61,071 nt of DNA, taken from positions 1-61,071 of the forward strand of contig CALJUR010000099.1 of assembly GCA_937975765.1 (NCBI GenBank). Direction: 5' to 3'. Under the pieces are notes generated by a model. It was given only the letters and a program-made list of their open reading frames with translations, ran no database searches and was not told where the DNA came from. The position numbers and the translations under genes are program-made. Origin of the DNA: an uncultured Myxococcales bacterium (GTDB lineage: Bacteria > Myxococcota_A > UBA9042 > DTJE01). Within the stretch, counting starts at the first letter, position 1; every line of letters starts with the position of its first letter. Of the stretch, positions 60,933-61,071 are shown piece by piece.

Positions 60933-61071
60933 CTTCGTCCCTCCCGAAACCGGACCGTGCGAGTGTACACCAGGGAGGCGCGGGCCGGGTCCGGGGGTGC
61001 CCCCGGAGGGAGCCGACGGAGGCGCGGCCACCTTGCGGGGGCAATCCAGTACCCGGCCGCGCCGGAGACAG

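Noticed and set aside
61060..61071. Adapter remnant at the contig end (AGACAG)
   Set aside because: Only six bases match the Nextera end, which is expected by chance.

Overview
The window is a high-GC bacterial contig whose first 45 bases are Illumina adapter, so the biological sequence begins at 46. Three things suggest a Myxococcota-like (former Deltaproteobacteria) genome. Many genes encode lipoproteins with acidic, proline-rich linkers after the lipobox. One protein is a very large MopE-type metal-motif lipoprotein and another is an RHS/YD surface lipoprotein. The tmRNA tag is ANDNLALAA. The taxonomic call is an inference; there is no rRNA gene. Starts usually carry a clear GGAGG-type ribosome binding site, which I used to choose between candidate starts.

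Layout. 46-3429: the kdpDE potassium-sensing two-component pair (kdpD lacks its 5' end) and an orphan C-terminal domain of an APC permease. 3457-5131: hydG and a TM1266-type hydrogenase regulator. 5346-18859: mostly secreted proteins and lipoproteins (MopE repeats, DUF2804, NTF2-like, Ig-like plus DD repeats), a HAD phosphatase, two zinc metallopeptidases and a peptidoglycan-binding domain protein. 19119-28998: a HerA-like ATPase, then a 1936-residue teneurin-like RHS lipoprotein translationally coupled to another lipoprotein.

29010-37126: an accessory island at the 3' end of ssrA (tmRNA). An 11-base direct repeat and an integrase remnant beside ssrA suggest site-specific insertion followed by decay. 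It holds an AbiEi antitoxin with a truncated AbiEii toxin, an excisionase-like HTH protein, an AAA+ fragment, RadC, and an intact four-gene operon: (1) STAS-like plus GHKL ATPase, (2) STAS-like plus phosphoribosyltransferase, (3) HD phosphohydrolase plus phosphoribosyltransferase, (4) ThyX. The operon is tightly packed, uses more A/T-ending codons than its surroundings, and is the best candidate here for an undescribed (probably nucleotide-based defence or signalling) system.

37605-42678: folP, cdaA, cdaR-like, glmM and pdxJ, a core operon linking folate, c-di-AMP and cell-wall precursor synthesis. 42713-46721: a lipase-like lipoprotein, an unknown cysteine-containing protein and a neutral ceramidase on the minus strand. 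46886-52547: protein quality control (tig, clpP, a lipoprotein, a ClpX lacking its zinc-binding domain, and convergent dnaK). 52732-60932: two lipoproteins (one a parvulin-type PPIase), a protein of unknown function, a FadL-type outer-membrane protein, a beta-propeller glycosidase-like protein with a probable leaderless promoter, and a secreted S9 peptidase. A 27-base hairpin repeat occurs identically just after or across three gene ends in the last 11 kb.
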